In this document: one piece after another, positions 1 through 9,178 of the stretch
How positions within the stretch are numbered: the first letter of the stretch is position 1
How the letters are laid out: every line of letters begins with the position of its first letter
DNA from: Pisolithus tinctorius
Taxonomy: Eukaryota > Basidiomycota > Agaricomycetes > Boletales > Pisolithaceae
Assembly: GCA_024663395.1 (NCBI GenBank)
Contig: JANFAH010000004.1
Coordinates: 868,001-932,000 of the forward strand
Reading direction: 5' to 3'
Length of the DNA: 64,000 nt
Program-made: the position numbers and the translations under genes
Notes under the pieces: generated by a model
Databases searched by the model: none
Seen by the model: the letters and a program-made list of their open reading frames with translations, nothing else
What the model was told of the DNA's origin: nothing

Positions 1-653
1 CTAACAAGGGATACCATCCAAACTTGTCTGTGGTCCCTGACCAAGACTTTACCTCTCCGAGGGCTCACGACTACGTCGTCGAGCTCTCCGCCCTTCATGA
101 TTTCCTCCGCTCCGAAATGTCCGCTGCTCAACAGCGCTACCAGGGTCCAGCAGATGCTAAACGCATACCTCCGCCTGAGTTCAAGGTCGGAGAACAGGCC
201 TACGTCAAAGCCAAGTACTTCCGCTCCACTCGTCCTTCGGAAAAACTCTCCGAAAAGTACTTAGGCCCGTTCACCATCTTGGCCAGGCCAGGTACGCATT
301 CTGTCACCCTTAAACTCCCTGACTCTATGCGCTCGGTACATCCGGTCTTCCACGTCTCGCAACTGGAAGCCGCAGCGGCCAACCCTTTCCCAAACCGACA
401 CCAACCTCCGCCTCCGCCAGTAGATGTCGATGGTGACCTTGAGTACGAAGTATCAGAGATACTCGACTCTAAGGTGGACCGCCGTCGCCGCCACTGTCAA
501 CTCTTGTACCTAGTCCGCTGGGCTGGCTACGAGAACACCGACGAAGAAACCTCTTGGTTGCTTGCAACTGAGCTAGATCACGCTTCCGACATAGTGTCCG
601 CTTTCCATGAACGCTATCCACACAAACCTGGCCCGTACCAACCTCCGCCATAA
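1..653 (+). CDS. Gypsy-1 pol, C-terminal end: integrase tail plus chromodomain (partial)
   Basis: The frame is open from the first base; codons run from base 3 and the stop is the TAA at 651-653. The start of the visible protein (NKGYHPN) matches the same stretch in the integrase of gypsy-2, which places it after the catalytic core. It continues with the integrase C-terminal domain (motif GPFTI, then HPVFHVSQL near residue 110) and ends with a chromodomain containing YLVRWAGYENTDEETSW. Chromodomains of this type direct integration of chromoviruses to marked chromatin. The tail after the chromodomain is short and proline-rich. The true start is off window. Confidence 0.92.
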   Translation, partial: NKGYHPNLSVVPDQDFTSPRAHDYVVELSALHDFLRSEMSAAQQRYQGPADAKRIPPPEFKVGEQAYVKAKYFRSTRPSEKLSEKYLGPFTILARPGTHSVTLKLPDSMRSVHPVFHVSQLEAAAANPFPNRHQPPPPPVDVDGDLEYEVSEILDSKVDRRRRHCQLLYLVRWAGYENTDEETSWLLATELDHASDIVSAFHERYPHKPGPYQPPP

Positions 654-850
654 ACTCCGCCCACATAACCTTCCTCCGCTGGCCAACTCCGCCCCTCACC
701 GAACTACCTTAAGTACTTTAGCATTTTCTCCGCTTGTCTATTTCACTTCTCAGAGTCGCGAACAAAAGGTCACAAGTCTATTTCGTAGTAGTACAAAAGT
801 ATACAAACTAAAGACAAAAAAAAAAAAAAGAAAAGAAAAACAAAACCACT

Positions 851-2069
851 CTACTCTTCCATCGCTTGTTCTCCGCCACCCTCCTGTTCTTCACCACCTT
901 CCTGCTCTCCTTCGACTTCTTCCTCGTTATCCCCCTCCGCACCTTCATCCGCTTCCTCGTTCTTGTCCTCCGCTGCCTCCGACTGAGGCCTCTTCCATCC
1001 TCCGCCTGTGCGCTCGAGCTCAGCCATTCTGGCCTCTCGCGCGTCCTCCCTCCTCCTCATCTCCGCCCACTCGGCCCAGGCGCGGTACAGCGCCCACTCG
1101 TCGGCTGTCCGCTCTGCAGCCACCGCCATCCGCTCCGCTGCCTCTGCCATCCTCTCGAAGGCCAGCGCAGCGGTCTCGTGCGCTTCGGCCTGTCTCTCCA
1201 TGGCCTGCAGCTGCCGCTCCCGCTCCCACTCCGCCCACCGCGTGTGGACTTTCGCACCCGAAGGACCCTCGAGTGGGGTCGCTGGTTCGTCCTCTCCGCC
1301 TGCCTCCCGCTCGTCGTCCGCTTCCTCCGTCTCCGTCGCTCTCTCCTTTCCCTTCCCTCGCGTCCTCTTCTTCTTCTCTCCTCGGGAGCTCCCCGTCCCT
1401 GCTCTCTTCCGCGAAGGCCCCGCCGCCGCCTCTTCCCGCGTCCAGCTGCACGTCTTTTTCTTGTTGTGACAGGGCACGCAGGCCCTGGTCTTGCCCTGCC
1501 CTGGCTCGCACTGGCCTGCTGTCAGACTCGCTACGCAGCGAGTGCAGGGCGGCCTCCTGGTAGCGGTGACCACCACAGAGGTCCCAGGGACCCTCTGGGC
1601 GGTGTTGACATCGTACACCGCGCCGCATAATCTAAGAAAATAAAAACTGCGAGTCAGCTCCGCCTGACTCACAGTACTCCGCCACTCACCTTTGTGCGGC
1701 CTCATTCCGCTTGGCCTGAGCCCTCTCCTCAGAGGCCCTCTGCCTCTGCCTCTCTGCCTCCTCCTCTGCCGCCTTCTTCCTTCGAGCCTCCTCTTCCTCC
1801 TCCGCTCTCTTCCTCCGCTCCGCCTCCAACCTCTCCTCCTCCGCCTTCCGCCTCTTGGCCTCCTCGCGTTTGGCCTTGCGCTCTGCCTCGCGTTCTCTCT
1901 CTCTCCGCTCGGTCTCCTCTCGACGGCGCGCCTTCTCCGCGGACTTCTCCCGCTCGGTGTCGGTGGAGTCGTCTGTGAGAATGGCCAGTTCTTCATCCGC
2001 GACTTGGGAGTAGTCGCGGACATGGCCAGGGGTTGGCTGGGGGGTTCTGCTCTGGCGCTGGGAAGACAT
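851..2069 (-). CDS. Antisense accessory protein carried inside gypsy-1 (Cys-rich, coiled coil)
   Basis: Two exons, complement(851..1631, 1690..2069), join in frame across a 58-nt GT-AG intron to give 386 aa. The start is the ATG at 2069. Residues about 40-125 are an extreme Glu/Arg/Lys coiled coil. Exon 2 carries a cysteine cluster of the form C-x2-C-x9-C followed by C-x2-C-x6-C (CVPCHNKKKTCSW), reminiscent of fungal zinc-cluster proteins. A second charged helical region and an acidic Glu/Gly tail follow. The gene lies between the end of pol and the 3' LTR, on the opposite strand. A spliced antisense gene cannot be copied as a processed part of the sense element, so it must be expressed separately. 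Function unknown; DNA or RNA binding is inference. Confidence 0.72.
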
Positions 2070-2263
2070 GATGATGGGGGATGGGATACGAAGGTTCAGT
2101 ACCCTAACACGTGTTTTTAAGCGGTACTTCGAACTCCGACGGAGCTCCGCCGCGGCTAAAGCCATTATCCTCGAGGCATCAAAATAATTTCAAATGATCG
2201 ACTCGTGTTGATCTCGTTCCGTACATGCGGCCTTCAGGGGTTCAGGCCCTAAGGGGGGGGCAC

Positions 2264-2977
2264 TGTCATAACCGTGCGTTCACACTAAGCCCTTGCTAAC
2301 TCCGCGCTTCACTCCGCCGGTCATTCACTCACTCCGCACCAACTCCGCCCAACTTCTGTTGGTTGCGAACCATCTCCGCTCCGACTACTGTCGGATTTGT
2401 GTCTCTCTCCTACCGGACCGAGCGGTCCGTCCTCTGAGGGGTCATGTGACTACCTTCGCAGTCAGGTACTCCGCAGCGCGCTCACCGCATGGTCCAGCGC
2501 CTGGACTATTTCCTTTTCTAGATGTTCTGTGTTACCCGTTCGTATGTCCTCCGTCTACCCTTCATTCGTCGTCCAGGAAGTTTTACTTGAAAATTTATGA
2601 GTCTCCGTATGTCAGTTCCGATTCCGGTTACCGTACCTCCATAGCAGTATAAAAGCATGTACTGTACTCCGCTGTTCTTCAGTACGAATATCAACTTAGT
2701 TCCTACTCCCTCTGATTCCGTCTTCTGTCTGTCGGAGTTATCTCCGACTCTCCGTCTGTACTCTCCCTCTGAAATACGAGGGCTGAGATCGTGCAAGGGG
2801 GTAGCGCACGAGCTAAACCCGACGCCCTCACTCCGCTCCGCCTTTGTCTCGGCGGTCTTCGTTCCTGCCGACACTCCGCTAGTCGGAATTCTGTTCTTCT
2901 GTGTCGGACTTGCTTCCGGACCCTCCTCTAGACCTTATTAAGCGTCGGAGTTGGTCGGAGTAGGCCCGGACTTGACA
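2264..2977 (+). repeat. 3' LTR of gypsy-1
   Basis: The 714-bp LTR starts TGTCATAACC directly after a G-run (polypurine tract) at about 2251-2260 and ends in TTGACA at 2972-2977. It carries many ACTCCGC-like motifs in its U3 part and a TATAAAAG box at 2648-2655. Its right end supplies an accidental stop codon to the broken integrase frame of gypsy-2. The bases just right of the LTR (GCGAG, 2978-2982) should reappear left of the 5' LTR if this was a normal integration, but that site is off window. Confidence 0.85.
2648..2655 (+). promoter_or_regulatory. TATA box of gypsy-1 LTR
   Basis: TATAAAAG lies about 385 bp into the LTR. This is where the U3/R promoter of an LTR retrotransposon is expected. 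There is no direct evidence of activity. Confidence 0.6.
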
Positions 2978-5476
2978 GCGAGGGTCATTTCCTCATGTAA
3001 GAACTGGTGCAGTGAGTCCAGGTCAACTGCATAATCACGAGCCCGAGCGGAGGTAAGATCGCATTCTGGGTATACCGAGATGTTGGGATGATAGCCCTTA
3101 TTAGCAAAGAAAGGTGAGACACCGGTAGTAGCGCTAGGGGCATTGTTATAAGCGAACTCTGCCAGAGGTAATAGGTCGGCCCAATTGTCCTGTTGATAGT
3201 TACAGTAGACTCGGAGGTATTGTTCAAGGGTCTGGTTAGTCCGCTCGGTCTGGCCATCACCTTCGGGGTGGTAGCCCAAGGTGAAATGTAAGTGCATGTC
3301 TAAGGCCTTACCGAGTGACCGGAAGAAGTGAGACACGAACTCCGAGCCTTGGTCTGAGGTTACATGGGCTGGCACTCTGTGCTTTGAAAAGACATGGAGT
3401 AGGAATAGTTTGGCGAGTTCCAGGGCTGTTATGGTGTCATGGGTGGGGATGAATATGGCCTGCTTGGAAAGCCGGTCAACTACAACGAGGATGGCCATGA
3501 AGCCAGTTGAGGCTGGGAGCTGCTCGATGAAATCCATAGAGATGGAATTCCATGGTTTCTCTGGCACTGGAAGCTGCTTGAGGAGGCCGTAAGGCCAATG
3601 GCGGGGAACCTTAGCCCGAGCACAGGCCATGCAAGACCGGACATAGTCCTTGACGAAGGTCCTGAGGCCAGGCCAGGTATACTCATGCCATATGAGTTCT
3701 AAAGTGTGGTTTTGGCTGAAGTGGCCAGACAGAGGGTGGTCATGCTTGAGGCGCAAGACCCTAAGGCGGAGGTCATTTGAGTCCAGCACGTAGATCCTTC
3801 CATCAAGCCGAAGGAAGCCAGTGTCATCTACTGACCACCGGGGATCTGATATGTCAGACAGGTGGATTTGTGAGACCGGGTCATCCAGCAGTGTGGTCAG
3901 GATATCATTATGAAGCTTCTCGACATCCATTAAGGCAACTGCTTGTAAGACCGGGTACTCTAGGTAAGTTGTGCGAAAGGAGACCGCTAGCTGCTCCTGG
4001 GTGAAAACCGGTCTCAGGTTTTGCGGGTTCACTCGGGCATAGCCGCTATCCCCCTCTTTGGGGTAGACGTCCCATTGTCTAGTTAGGGCGTCGGGCTTAG
4101 CTCCGAGCTTACCGGGCCTGAATCTGATGATCATATTGAATTGCGAAAGGAATTCAGACCAGCAAGCTTGGCGGCAGGTGAGTACTTTGGAGGTAGAAAA
4201 GTACTCGAGATTCTTGTGGTCGGTAACAACGTCGACCGGTGAGGCCGAGCCCTCAAGGTAATGGCACCAGGTCCGGAATGCTTCGAAAATGGCAAGCAAT
4301 TCCTTGTCGTGGGTGTCATAATTCAATTCCGGGGCCGTCAGAGTCTGGGAGTAGAATGCGACCAGATGAATCTGGCTGTCGCTGCAAGTAATAGACAGAA
4401 TGCCGGCGATGGCGTAGTCCAATGTGTCAGTCTTGATGGTGATAGGGACCCCAGGGATGAAATGAGTTAAGACCGGCGCGGTGGTGAAGGCAGCCTTGAG
4501 GTTGTTAAATGACCGGCGGCACTCCTCGGAGAAGTTCCAAGGAGCCCCCTTGCGGGTAAGCCGAGTCAGTGGTACGACGATGTCCGAGTAATTAAAGATA
4601 AACCAGCGGTAAAAGTTGGCGAAGCCGAGGAAGGATTGTATGTCCTTGACCTTGCGAGGCTTGGGCCAGTCGCAGATGGTCTGGACCTTTTCCTTGGACA
4701 TCGTGAGGCTGGCAGGGGAGAGGTGGAATCCGAGGTATTCGACCGAGTCCAAGTGGAACTCACATTTCTCCGGCTTCGCATACAGGCCGTGAAGCTGAAG
4801 CCAGCAGAGGACCTCTTGGACATGCTGCTTGTGAGACTCCTTATCTCCGGAGTAGATCAAGATGTCATCTAGGTAGACGACCACACAGACATCTAACATA
4901 TCCACAAAGATAGTGTTGATGAAGTGCTGGAAGGCGGCCAGGGCATTGGTGAGGCCGAAGGGCATCACTAACCACTCGTAGGATCCATACTGAGTCCAGA
5001 ATGTGGTCTTCCATTCATCGCCCAGGGCAATCTGGACGAGATGGTAGGCATGCCGAAGATCAATCTTGGTGTAGATCTTGGCTCGGCTTGGTGAATCTAA
5101 TAGGTCGGAGATGAGCGGGAGTGGGTAGCGATCCTTCTTAGTGATTTTGTTGAGGCCACAGAAATCTACACAGAGCTGGAGGGAGCCATCCTTCTTCTTG
5201 ACAAAGAGGACTGGTGCAGCATAGGGGGAGGAGGTAGGCTGAATGAATCCGGTAGTGAGGTTTTCGTCAATGAATGTCCGGAGAGCTTGGAGCTCAACCG
5301 GGGACAGCAAGTAGATTGTGCCAAGAGGCGGGGTTGTTCCTTCTTCGAGCTCTATCTTTAGGTCATACTCCTGGTGTGGCAGGAGTACTGAGGCCTTGGC
5401 CTTGCTGAATACATCAGTGAAGTCATGGTACTCTTCCGGTACATTGGGTAAGGCCGGAGGAGAAGATGCCGAGGCC
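2978..5476 (-). pseudogene. Gypsy-2 pol: RT, RNase H and integrase, truncated by insertion
   Basis: The frame continues straight from the protease after a TGA at 5479-5481; the first internal Met is at 5310. Domains from that Met are reverse transcriptase (residues about 1-260, with YLDDILIYS near 145), RNase H (about 270-400), the integrase zinc-binding region (HDHPLSGHF then CMACARAK, about 480-530), and the integrase core with acidic residues in SMDFIEQ, TSDQGSEF and the Glu of DGQTERTNQTLEQ. The native sequence stops after the residues EEMTLA; the last residues to the TAA at 2938 are read from the gypsy-1 LTR. The integrase C-terminus and any chromodomain are missing here, so the copy cannot be autonomous. 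Confidence 0.9.
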
Positions 5477-5478
5477 GA

Positions 5479-6249
5479 TCAGGCTTGAGCTGAGTCCGAG
5501 GGGCAGAGCTGAAGTTGGAACTGGACGGACCCTTCTAGTTTGCAGGCGCGCACAAAAGCGGCTGCATTGATTAGGGAAACGAGAGGGGCCTTCAGAGGGG
5601 TGCGAGCCGGGGAGTCGGAGACTGGTACAGATGGCGCAAGGCCAGGTTGGTCACTAGGACCGGAGTCAGGAAGGCCGGTGGAAACCGGGCTTACAGGGGG
5701 TGTCGATGGGGTTGGCATTCCTTGTGCAGGAGTCTGGAATGTTAGACTGCCCAATACCCAATCAATCAACAGATTGTAGCGGGTGAGCCAGTCATGTCCA
5801 AGGACTATCCTACACTCAGAATCCAATGGGGCTAAGAACAGGGTTACCGGGGTGACATCGCCGGACACGAAGCGAATATTGACATCTACTGCTTGGGTTA
5901 TGGTGAAGGTGGACGTTCCATCGAAGAGCCGGAGTCGGATTGGTGAGACCGAGTGCGGGGTAAACGAGTGTTGATTAACAAACTGATTATCTATAAAACA
6001 ATGGGTGGAACCGGAGTCCACTAAAGTACGAAGCCGAGGTAAATCTGGGTTTTCTAATGTGACATAGGGGGTTAAAGAATTCAGACTGGAAAGAGCAGAC
6101 ATGTTGAGACGAGCCTCCAAGTTTGCACAACTGGAGTCAACGCAGCTCCCAGATTGTGCGGAGTCCTGGGAGCTGCTACCTATTTTTTTGTCCTGGGGGT
6201 AGTACCCGAGCCCGAGGCCAGTGCAGCCTCGGTGGTAGCCGCAGCACAA
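5479..6249 (-). CDS. Gypsy-2 aspartic protease region of pol
   Basis: This is the -1 frame relative to gag. It contains the aspartic protease active-site motif VDSGSTHCFID and, further on, IVLGHDWLTRYN, the flap/second-strand signature typical of gypsy proteases. A Pro/Ser-rich linker leads into the reverse transcriptase. The region overlaps the last 70 nt of gag and has no start codon of its own in a useful place, so it is expected to be made by frameshifting from gag. It ends in TGA at 5479-5481 although the same frame continues unbroken into RT. Confidence 0.85.
   Translation of the reverse strand: MCCGYHRGCTGLGLGYYPQDKKIGSSSQDSAQSGSCVDSSCANLEARLNMSALSSLNSLTPYVTLENPDLPRLRTLVDSGSTHCFIDNQFVNQHSFTPHSVSPIRLRLFDGTSTFTITQAVDVNIRFVSGDVTPVTLFLAPLDSECRIVLGHDWLTRYNLLIDWVLGSLTFQTPAQGMPTPSTPPVSPVSTGLPDSGPSDQPGLAPSVPVSDSPARTPLKAPLVSLINAAAFVRACKLEGSVQFQLQLCPSDSAQA
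6180..6190 (-). promoter_or_regulatory. Probable -1 ribosomal frameshift site, gag to pol
   Basis: On the minus strand the last gag codons are ACA AAA AAA TAG. The heptamer A AAA AAA is a canonical X XXY YYZ slippery site in the gag frame, immediately before the gag stop. A -1 slip gives AAA AAA ATA GGT, which is exactly the protease frame. Presence of the site is seen; its use is inferred. Confidence 0.7.
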
Positions 6250-7559
6250 GCTTTGGCTTTTCCGGCTTTCTTAGGGCATTTGTCAGCGAAGTGACCGGAC
6301 CCTCTGCAGAACATGCAGAGGTTTCCGTCTATGCGACGCTTGTGTTCTTCCAGGGTAAGCTTTCCATCTTTGCTGAGTTTGCTAGGCTTGGGCTTGGACA
6401 AATTGCTGTTATTACTATTGCCTGGCTTCAATGAAGCCAGCTTGGACTGGGTGGAACCGAAGTTGTTATTGTTGCCGGTCTTGGATTTATCTTGACTGGT
6501 CTTAGGCTGGTTGTTATTGCCGGAACCGCCGGACTTATTGTTGTTGGAGTTGGATGAGCCTTGGTGCTTATTCGCCCTTTGGACTTCTTCCTTGCGCTCC
6601 CAATAGCACGCATCTATTTCTTGGGCGAGGTGGCGAAGCTCGTGAAGTGTCCGGGGTTTTCCAACTCGACAGACTTCGTCCTTAATCCAGTCTGGGAGCC
6701 CGGAATAGAAATGATGGCGCAGTGCACCGTCACCGTAGCCTCGGACTTGCGAGGCAAGCCGATTGAAGTCAACTACGTATTTGTTAATGTGCTGACTTTC
6801 CTTCATATGTAAATGGTCGAGCTGACTCTCGGCATCAGCGACTGGATCGTGGGGGCCGAAGGTGGTTTGTAGCTCCAGGATGAACTCCCTCCAGGAGTCC
6901 ATCCAGAGAGACCGATCATCGGGGTCATCGAGTCCAAGTAAGTCCGGCTCAAACCATTCAAGAGCCATACCTTTGAGGTACGACTGGGCGAAGATGACTT
7001 TGGCACAATCGGTCCTGAAAGCCCGAGGTCGGTCTTGGAAATTAAGCTTGCACTGGATAAAGAACGCACGGAGCTTCTTAGGGTCAGTACCATCAAAGGT
7101 ATCAGGCTCGCGTAGCTTGGTCCTGCTTGAGGACTCAGGAATTGTACGGGCGTTGCGAGCCAACAGCTTGATGGCCTTCGCAAGACTGTCGAAGACCACG
7201 ACCGCAGGTTCGGTGTCCAGGTCTGGGAAGTCTGGTTCGTCCTCTGGATTATCATCACCAGGACCATTATCATCGGGGTCATTACTGGGGTCATCATCTT
7301 CTGGGTGGTTATCATCATCGTCACCCGGCCCATCATCGCTGGGGTCACCCTCAGGGATGGGAGCAGTGGGACGATGTGGAGTGGGGGTATTGGATGTGCG
7401 GGCTGAAAAGCCCCTGAAAGGACTGATGGGGTCTGGGGAGCACCTAGTGGTGCCCAACGCAGCTAGAGCTGTTTCGCGGCGAGCCCCACTGGCTGAAGCG
7501 GAGTCGGGATTGGTGGCAGAGCAGCCATGGGGAGGTTGGAATTGAGTCTTGGTTGCCAT
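6180..7559 (-). CDS. Gypsy-2 Gag
   Basis: This is a 459-aa nucleocapsid/capsid precursor starting at the ATG at 7559, just downstream of the LTR and a 38-nt leader. An acidic Asp/Pro-rich stretch (about 70-120) precedes the retrotransposon gag domain (about 150-300, with FIQCKLNFQDRP). An Asn/Ser/Lys-rich linker leads to a CCHC zinc knuckle, CMFCRGSGHFADKC, near residue 420. The frame is intact. Gag assembles the virus-like particle in the cytoplasm and packages element RNA. The last codons overlap the slippery run used to enter pol. Confidence 0.9.
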   Translation of the reverse strand: MATKTQFQPPHGCSATNPDSASASGARRETALAALGTTRCSPDPISPFRGFSARTSNTPTPHRPTAPIPEGDPSDDGPGDDDDNHPEDDDPSNDPDDNGPGDDNPEDEPDFPDLDTEPAVVVFDSLAKAIKLLARNARTIPESSSRTKLREPDTFDGTDPKKLRAFFIQCKLNFQDRPRAFRTDCAKVIFAQSYLKGMALEWFEPDLLGLDDPDDRSLWMDSWREFILELQTTFGPHDPVADAESQLDHLHMKESQHINKYVVDFNRLASQVRGYGDGALRHHFYSGLPDWIKDEVCRVGKPRTLHELRHLAQEIDACYWERKEEVQRANKHQGSSNSNNNKSGGSGNNNQPKTSQDKSKTGNNNNFGSTQSKLASLKPGNSNNSNLSKPKPSKLSKDGKLTLEEHKRRIDGNLCMFCRGSGHFADKCPKKAGKAKACAAATTEAALASGSGTTPRTKK

Positions 7560-7597
7560 GGTGTATTAGACCCACACAAGTGGAGAGTCTGAAATAC

Positions 7598-8123
7598 TGT
7601 CAAGTACAGGATGTCCGGGTTGAGACCGGACCGGAGACCGAAGCAGGCACGAAGCCGAGGGGTCGGGATCAGGAGTGGAGTCGAGGATACAGGTAGTTGG
7701 ACTGATTGGACTTAGCGACTGAGGGTACAGTGCTATTCCCTTGCGTGGGTCTCAGTTCGAGTCCGAGGCCAAGACAGAGTTATCAGGGTTAACTTAGTTG
7801 ATTTCAGACTGAGGTCTACAGGCTGAGTACCTATGAGCTTATATACTAGAAGTAACTATAGTATGGAGACCGGTAATGCCGGTCTCGCAAGGATTGCTAA
7901 GACGATTGGTAAGACAAGGATTACTAACGTATGACTAAGGTAACAGAGACCGGGACAGGTGGACTGGGGACAGGACCGGGGACAGGACTTAACCGAAATG
8001 ACAGACACTGCAAAGCAGTGTCTACCACGCTAGACCAACTGGAGATGCGGGACAGGTGAGGCCGAGGCTGGACTGAGTGAGTGCAAGGCCAAGTCTGGCT
8101 GGGGTCGAGGCATGACTATGACA
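7598..8123 (-). repeat. 5' LTR of gypsy-2
   Basis: Read on the minus strand it starts TGTCATAGTC at 8123 and ends TTGACA at 7598, about 526 bp, the same terminal bases as the gypsy-1 LTR. A TATATAAG box is found on the minus strand near 7838-7845, appropriate for U3. Motifs with CCGG and CCGAG are frequent. A second possible outer end (TGTCATATTT at 8160) was considered; the inner one fits the gypsy-1 LTR start better. Confidence 0.7.
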
Positions 8124-8169
8124 TAGAAGAGGATTGAGAAAGCGCATAATAAATATGACACTACATTAC

Positions 8170-8955
8170 CTGGGACTTCAGAGTACTCCGAATACCAGCC
8201 AACGACTTTGTTACCAGCTTTCCAAGGATGCCTTTGAGCTCTGCATCGTTGAGGACAGCCGCCGGCACCTTGAACATGTTGGGATGTTCAGAAATGAATT
8301 CCTGGGTAGGATGTTAGTACCATGTACAGTGATACCTACCAATGCACCATTATATGTTGCTGTGTATTGGTGACATAGGCCGTGAGGTTTGGGGACAACA
8401 TACATGCTACAAGGCACGTGTGCAAGCCGGCCTACCATGGAGAAGTGATAGGATGTTCATAATGTATCAGTGTATACAAAAAACTTACTTTGAAGTCCTT
8501 CCCCCTCAATGCCTCTTGTAAAGTTTGAAATTGGGTGCTTTTCTGGGCCACTTCCAACTTGACGAGGTGGGCCTTTATATCTACAAGCATATAGAATACA
8601 TTGCCTGTCTAGAAGGCAACAATAATCCAAAGAATGTATGAAAATTAAAAGGAAGAGGATGAATGTTGATGAAATCCATCAGTGTCTTGTCAGGGATTTG
8701 GTGAGCTTCACAAAGGGTTTTCACATAGAGCTTGAGGCATTTCGTCCACTGTGAATCCATCTGGAGCAACTCGATATTGTCTTCCCACTCACGTCGCACA
8801 CTGATTGAGATTGGTTCATCAAATGAACAAGTGGAGGCACTATGTGCCCAGAGGGAATGAGGAACATCCAACGTTGTTCCAGCAGATACCGTGATTGCAG
8901 GACCATCGTGTTGCCCAAAGGATGTTGTTGCAGCACTTAGTGCAGGTGTTCCAGG
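8170..8955 (-). pseudogene. Gene B, left copy (3' part lost to gypsy-2 insertion)
   Basis: At least four exons align with the right copy of gene B (22362-24096). One exon holds a helical stretch with LKLYVKTLCEAHQIP (about 8871-8650). The next has YMLVDIKAHLVKLEV (8575-8490). The third contains LSPNLTAYVTNTQQHI, and the fourth has HPNMFKVPAAVLNDAELKG and ends at the donor CAG|GTAATG at 8170. The following intron is where gypsy-2 begins, so the last exons are displaced beyond the left edge. The visible exons have no stop, so the damage is the insertion itself. The family is unknown to me. Confidence 0.7.
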
Positions 8956-9178
8956 TCAGGAGCCTGCAGATGAACCCAATACAGTTCGATGCAAACTAGA
9001 AACGTGCACGCCTGGTGCAGAGCTTGATCACAGTTGGTAGTTTTGAAACATGTATCAAGCGACTTGCAGACCACCAGGGCAAGTGTCAAGCTGAATACAG
9101 TTTGTTTTATTTGCTGTAATAAGCACATTATGTCAACGGGCCACACCCTCAAAGTTGCAGCTGCATTGCAAAGTACGT

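Larger units (their letters stand above)
1..2977 (+). mobile_element. Ty3/gypsy LTR retrotransposon 1, 3' part (5' part off window)
   Basis: The visible part holds the end of pol with a chromodomain, an antisense accessory gene, a purine-rich tract of eight G residues ending near 2260, and the 3' LTR. The 5' LTR, gag and most of pol must lie left of the window. The LTR begins TGTCATAACC and ends TTGACA, the usual short inverted ends of gypsy LTRs. Directly beyond it the reading frame of a second, oppositely oriented gypsy integrase resumes, so this element inserted into the other one. The short motif CTCCGC recurs throughout the region from 600 to 2900. The identity as a chromovirus-type gypsy element is secure; completeness cannot be judged. 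Confidence 0.9.
2978..8123 (-). mobile_element. Ty3/gypsy LTR retrotransposon 2, interrupted
   Basis: Reading right to left, the element has its 5' LTR (8123-7598), a short leader, gag, a -1 frameshift site, protease, reverse transcriptase, RNase H and integrase. The integrase is cut at 2978 by gypsy-1, and the remainder of this element with its 3' LTR must lie beyond gypsy-1, off window. Its own 5' LTR sits in an intron of the left copy of gene B, so it inserted into the three-gene cassette. Pol has one in-frame TGA between protease and reverse transcriptase. The order PR-RT-RH-IN defines Ty3/gypsy. Confidence 0.9.

Noticed and set aside
607..1978. Long plus-strand open frames across the antisense gene
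   Set aside because: They are low-complexity Pro/Ser/Leu shadows of the highly biased minus-strand Glu/Arg coding sequence, without domain or splice support.
8156..8160. Alternative outer end of the gypsy-2 LTR
   Set aside because: TGACA occurs here too, but the inner site (8119-8123) gives a start closer to the gypsy-1 LTR start.
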